A stretch of DNA of 64,000 nt. It comes from Gordionus sp. m RMFG-2023. Taxonomy: Eukaryota > Nematomorpha > Gordioida > Chordodea > Parachordodidae. Position 1 is the first letter of the stretch; every line of letters starts with the position of its first letter. The notes under the pieces were generated by a model that did no database searches, was not told where the DNA came from, and was given only the letters and a program-made list of their open reading frames with translations. The stretch covers positions 24,228,869 to 24,292,868 of the forward strand of contig NC_088779.1 of the NCBI RefSeq assembly GCF_954871325.1. The letters are read 5' to 3'. Shown piece by piece: positions 62,748 to 64,000 of this stretch. The position numbers were made by a program, and so were the translations under genes.

Positions 62748-63154
62748 ATTATCAAAATTTTTAAAGAAATAATAAATGCATGTATGCCTAAAAAATACTC
62801 ACAGCTGATACTCTCAATTGAGAGTGAATTTTTTACAACAGGAGCCCGAATTAAAAAACTCGACAAGAACCCGAGTAGATTTTTTAAAATTTGATTGTGA
62901 ATATTATAATATCCAAAAAACAATTAAAAATATGTGTATTATCTTGATTACCTTAAATAAAATTTATTTGACCGCCATAATATAATCAATATTTATATTA
63001 ACTTGATTTATTTAAACCTTTTATTTAGTTTAAATATTGAAAAACTGGAACACAATCAAATATAATTGGGTATATATAAAAATAATGTGTATATTATAAT
63101 GAATATATTATCAAGATATATCAATATATTTATCGATAGTATCACATGGTGAAT

Positions 63155-63260
63155 AATTGAGATATATAAATAATGAGGAGTCGAGTTTGTCAGACTTTAA
63201 ATAAGTTTTCCTCTCTTCAAATGTTATACCAGCCGCTGAAAGCGTTCTTTCACTTTAACT
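63155..63260 (-). pseudogene. hAT C-terminal fragment
   Basis: The minus-strand frame gives 'SERTLSAAGITFEERKTYL', matching the 'SER.FSaaG.t....R..L' part of the hAT dimerisation domain. A short remnant, with no termini found. Confidence 0.7.
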
Positions 63261-63464
63261 GAGAAAGTAGGGATACCCAGTAATTGAAGAAAACACTTAC
63301 CCCTCAATTTAGATTTGTTAAACCATATTAAATTATAAAAATTTGAGACTATTTAATTAATTAGATATTAGGCAATTTTATTTTATTAATATGATGTAAA
63401 AAGGGTATCGTCCCTCTAATTCGTATGAAAATTTAGGAAATAGGTTTTTTGTCGTATTGCAAAT

Positions 63465-63525
63465 AGTTCGTTCCCAAAAAAAAGCCAATTTGCAATAGTT
63501 CGTTCCCAAAGTAGTTTGTTCCCAA
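63465..63525. repeat. Short repeats of TAGTTCGTTCCCAAA
   Basis: Three copies (one as TAGTTTGTTCCCAAA), spaced by about 30 bp and then directly adjacent. Confidence 0.8.
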
Positions 63526-63650
63526 AATAATTATGAAAATCCAAGAGATTAAAGCTAAATCGATCAATAAGAAAATTGTAAAGTATATATTATTTAATTT
63601 GCATATAATAATTAATTTTTTTAGAAAACTAGGCAAAACAAAGAGTGCAT

Positions 63651-64000
63651 ATAAACAAAGCTATTATTCAAATTCTAATAATCAAATGGTTCAATATAGT
63701 TTGATTAAATCAAAATACAACAATAATATTATCTATTCTAACAAAATTTTAATTCAATTTATACATTATCATGCAAAAAAAAGAGATTGCATTTTTATAT
63801 ATTAATTAAAATTTTTATTATGAGATATTTCATATAAATTTTAATAATGTTATATCAAAGATATATTTATAATAAAGAGTTTGCTAAAATATTGTAAATT
63901 ATCTGCTATTTATATCATTTTTAAACAAAGCTATTATTCAAATTCTAATAATCAAATGGTTCAATATAGTTTGATCAAATCAAAATACAACAATAATATT
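63651..64000. repeat. Direct repeat, 75+ bp, cut by window end
   Basis: 'acaaagctattattcaaatt' starts both at about 63653 and about 63923. About 75 bp from each start are identical except one base (gattaaatc versus gatcaaatc). The second copy runs off the window, so the full repeat length is unknown. Confidence 0.85.

Larger units (their letters stand above)
62748..64000. other. Upstream of EIF2B5: promoter zone and repeats
   Basis: The promoter of the minus-strand EIF2B5 must lie just right of 62747. Nothing diagnostic is visible. Further right come a hAT scrap (63155-63260), a TAGTTCGTTCCCAAA repeat (63465-63520) and a direct repeat reaching the window end. Confidence 0.45.

Overview
This is a window of a very AT-rich nuclear genome with spliceosomal (GT-AG) introns. 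The genes point to an animal, probably an invertebrate: a BACK-domain protein, a lysosomal SLC38A9-type transporter, the CPSF100 subunit of the mRNA cleavage complex and the epsilon subunit of eIF2B. I cannot name the phylum from the sequence. Some introns are only 41-54 nt. The long introns and the spaces between genes are packed with DNA transposons, mostly hAT-type, with readable target-site duplications (TSDs).

Layout. 1-27.8 kb is a gene-poor transposon graveyard. It holds an array of TCGCGA motifs (3.4-3.96 kb), a BED-finger hAT remnant (4.16-5.07 kb), a small hAT-like element (5.2-5.8 kb), a decayed Mutator-like transposase (6.35-7.93 kb), a CGGGCC-rich hAT miniature element (8.3-8.7 kb) and a 2.7 kb hAT (10.5-13.3 kb). 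It also holds a Tc1/mariner-type element with a Merlin element inserted in it (14.7-17.8 kb), a second TCGCGA array in opposite orientation (19.0-19.5 kb) and a 6.85 kb foldback element with about 3 kb arms and a perfect 11-bp TSD (19.70-26.55 kb).

27.8-62.7 kb carries four host genes: SLC38A9 (+, three exons, 661 aa), an intronless BACK-domain protein (+, 754 aa), CPSF2 (+, 17 exons, about 868 aa) and EIF2B5 (-, at least 14 exons, convergent with CPSF2). Exon edges were set by matching intron phases and by recalled similarity to the human proteins. All junctions are in phase except one in EIF2B5, which I could not resolve. Between the genes lie a broken reverse-transcriptase fossil (33.5-34.7 kb), a Ty3/gypsy-type integrase fossil (39.5-40.1 kb) and more hAT-type elements.

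62.75-64 kb upstream of EIF2B5 holds a hAT transposase scrap and a direct repeat cut by the window end.

The four genes do not form a pathway. Each is a housekeeping gene: amino-acid sensing or transport at the lysosome, an unknown BACK adaptor, mRNA 3' end formation and translation initiation. The most distinctive signals are the foldback element, the paired TCGCGA arrays, the dated nest of Merlin in Tc1/mariner, and the eIF2B-epsilon gene in which a normally conserved Gly-Asp of the nucleotidyltransferase-like domain is replaced.
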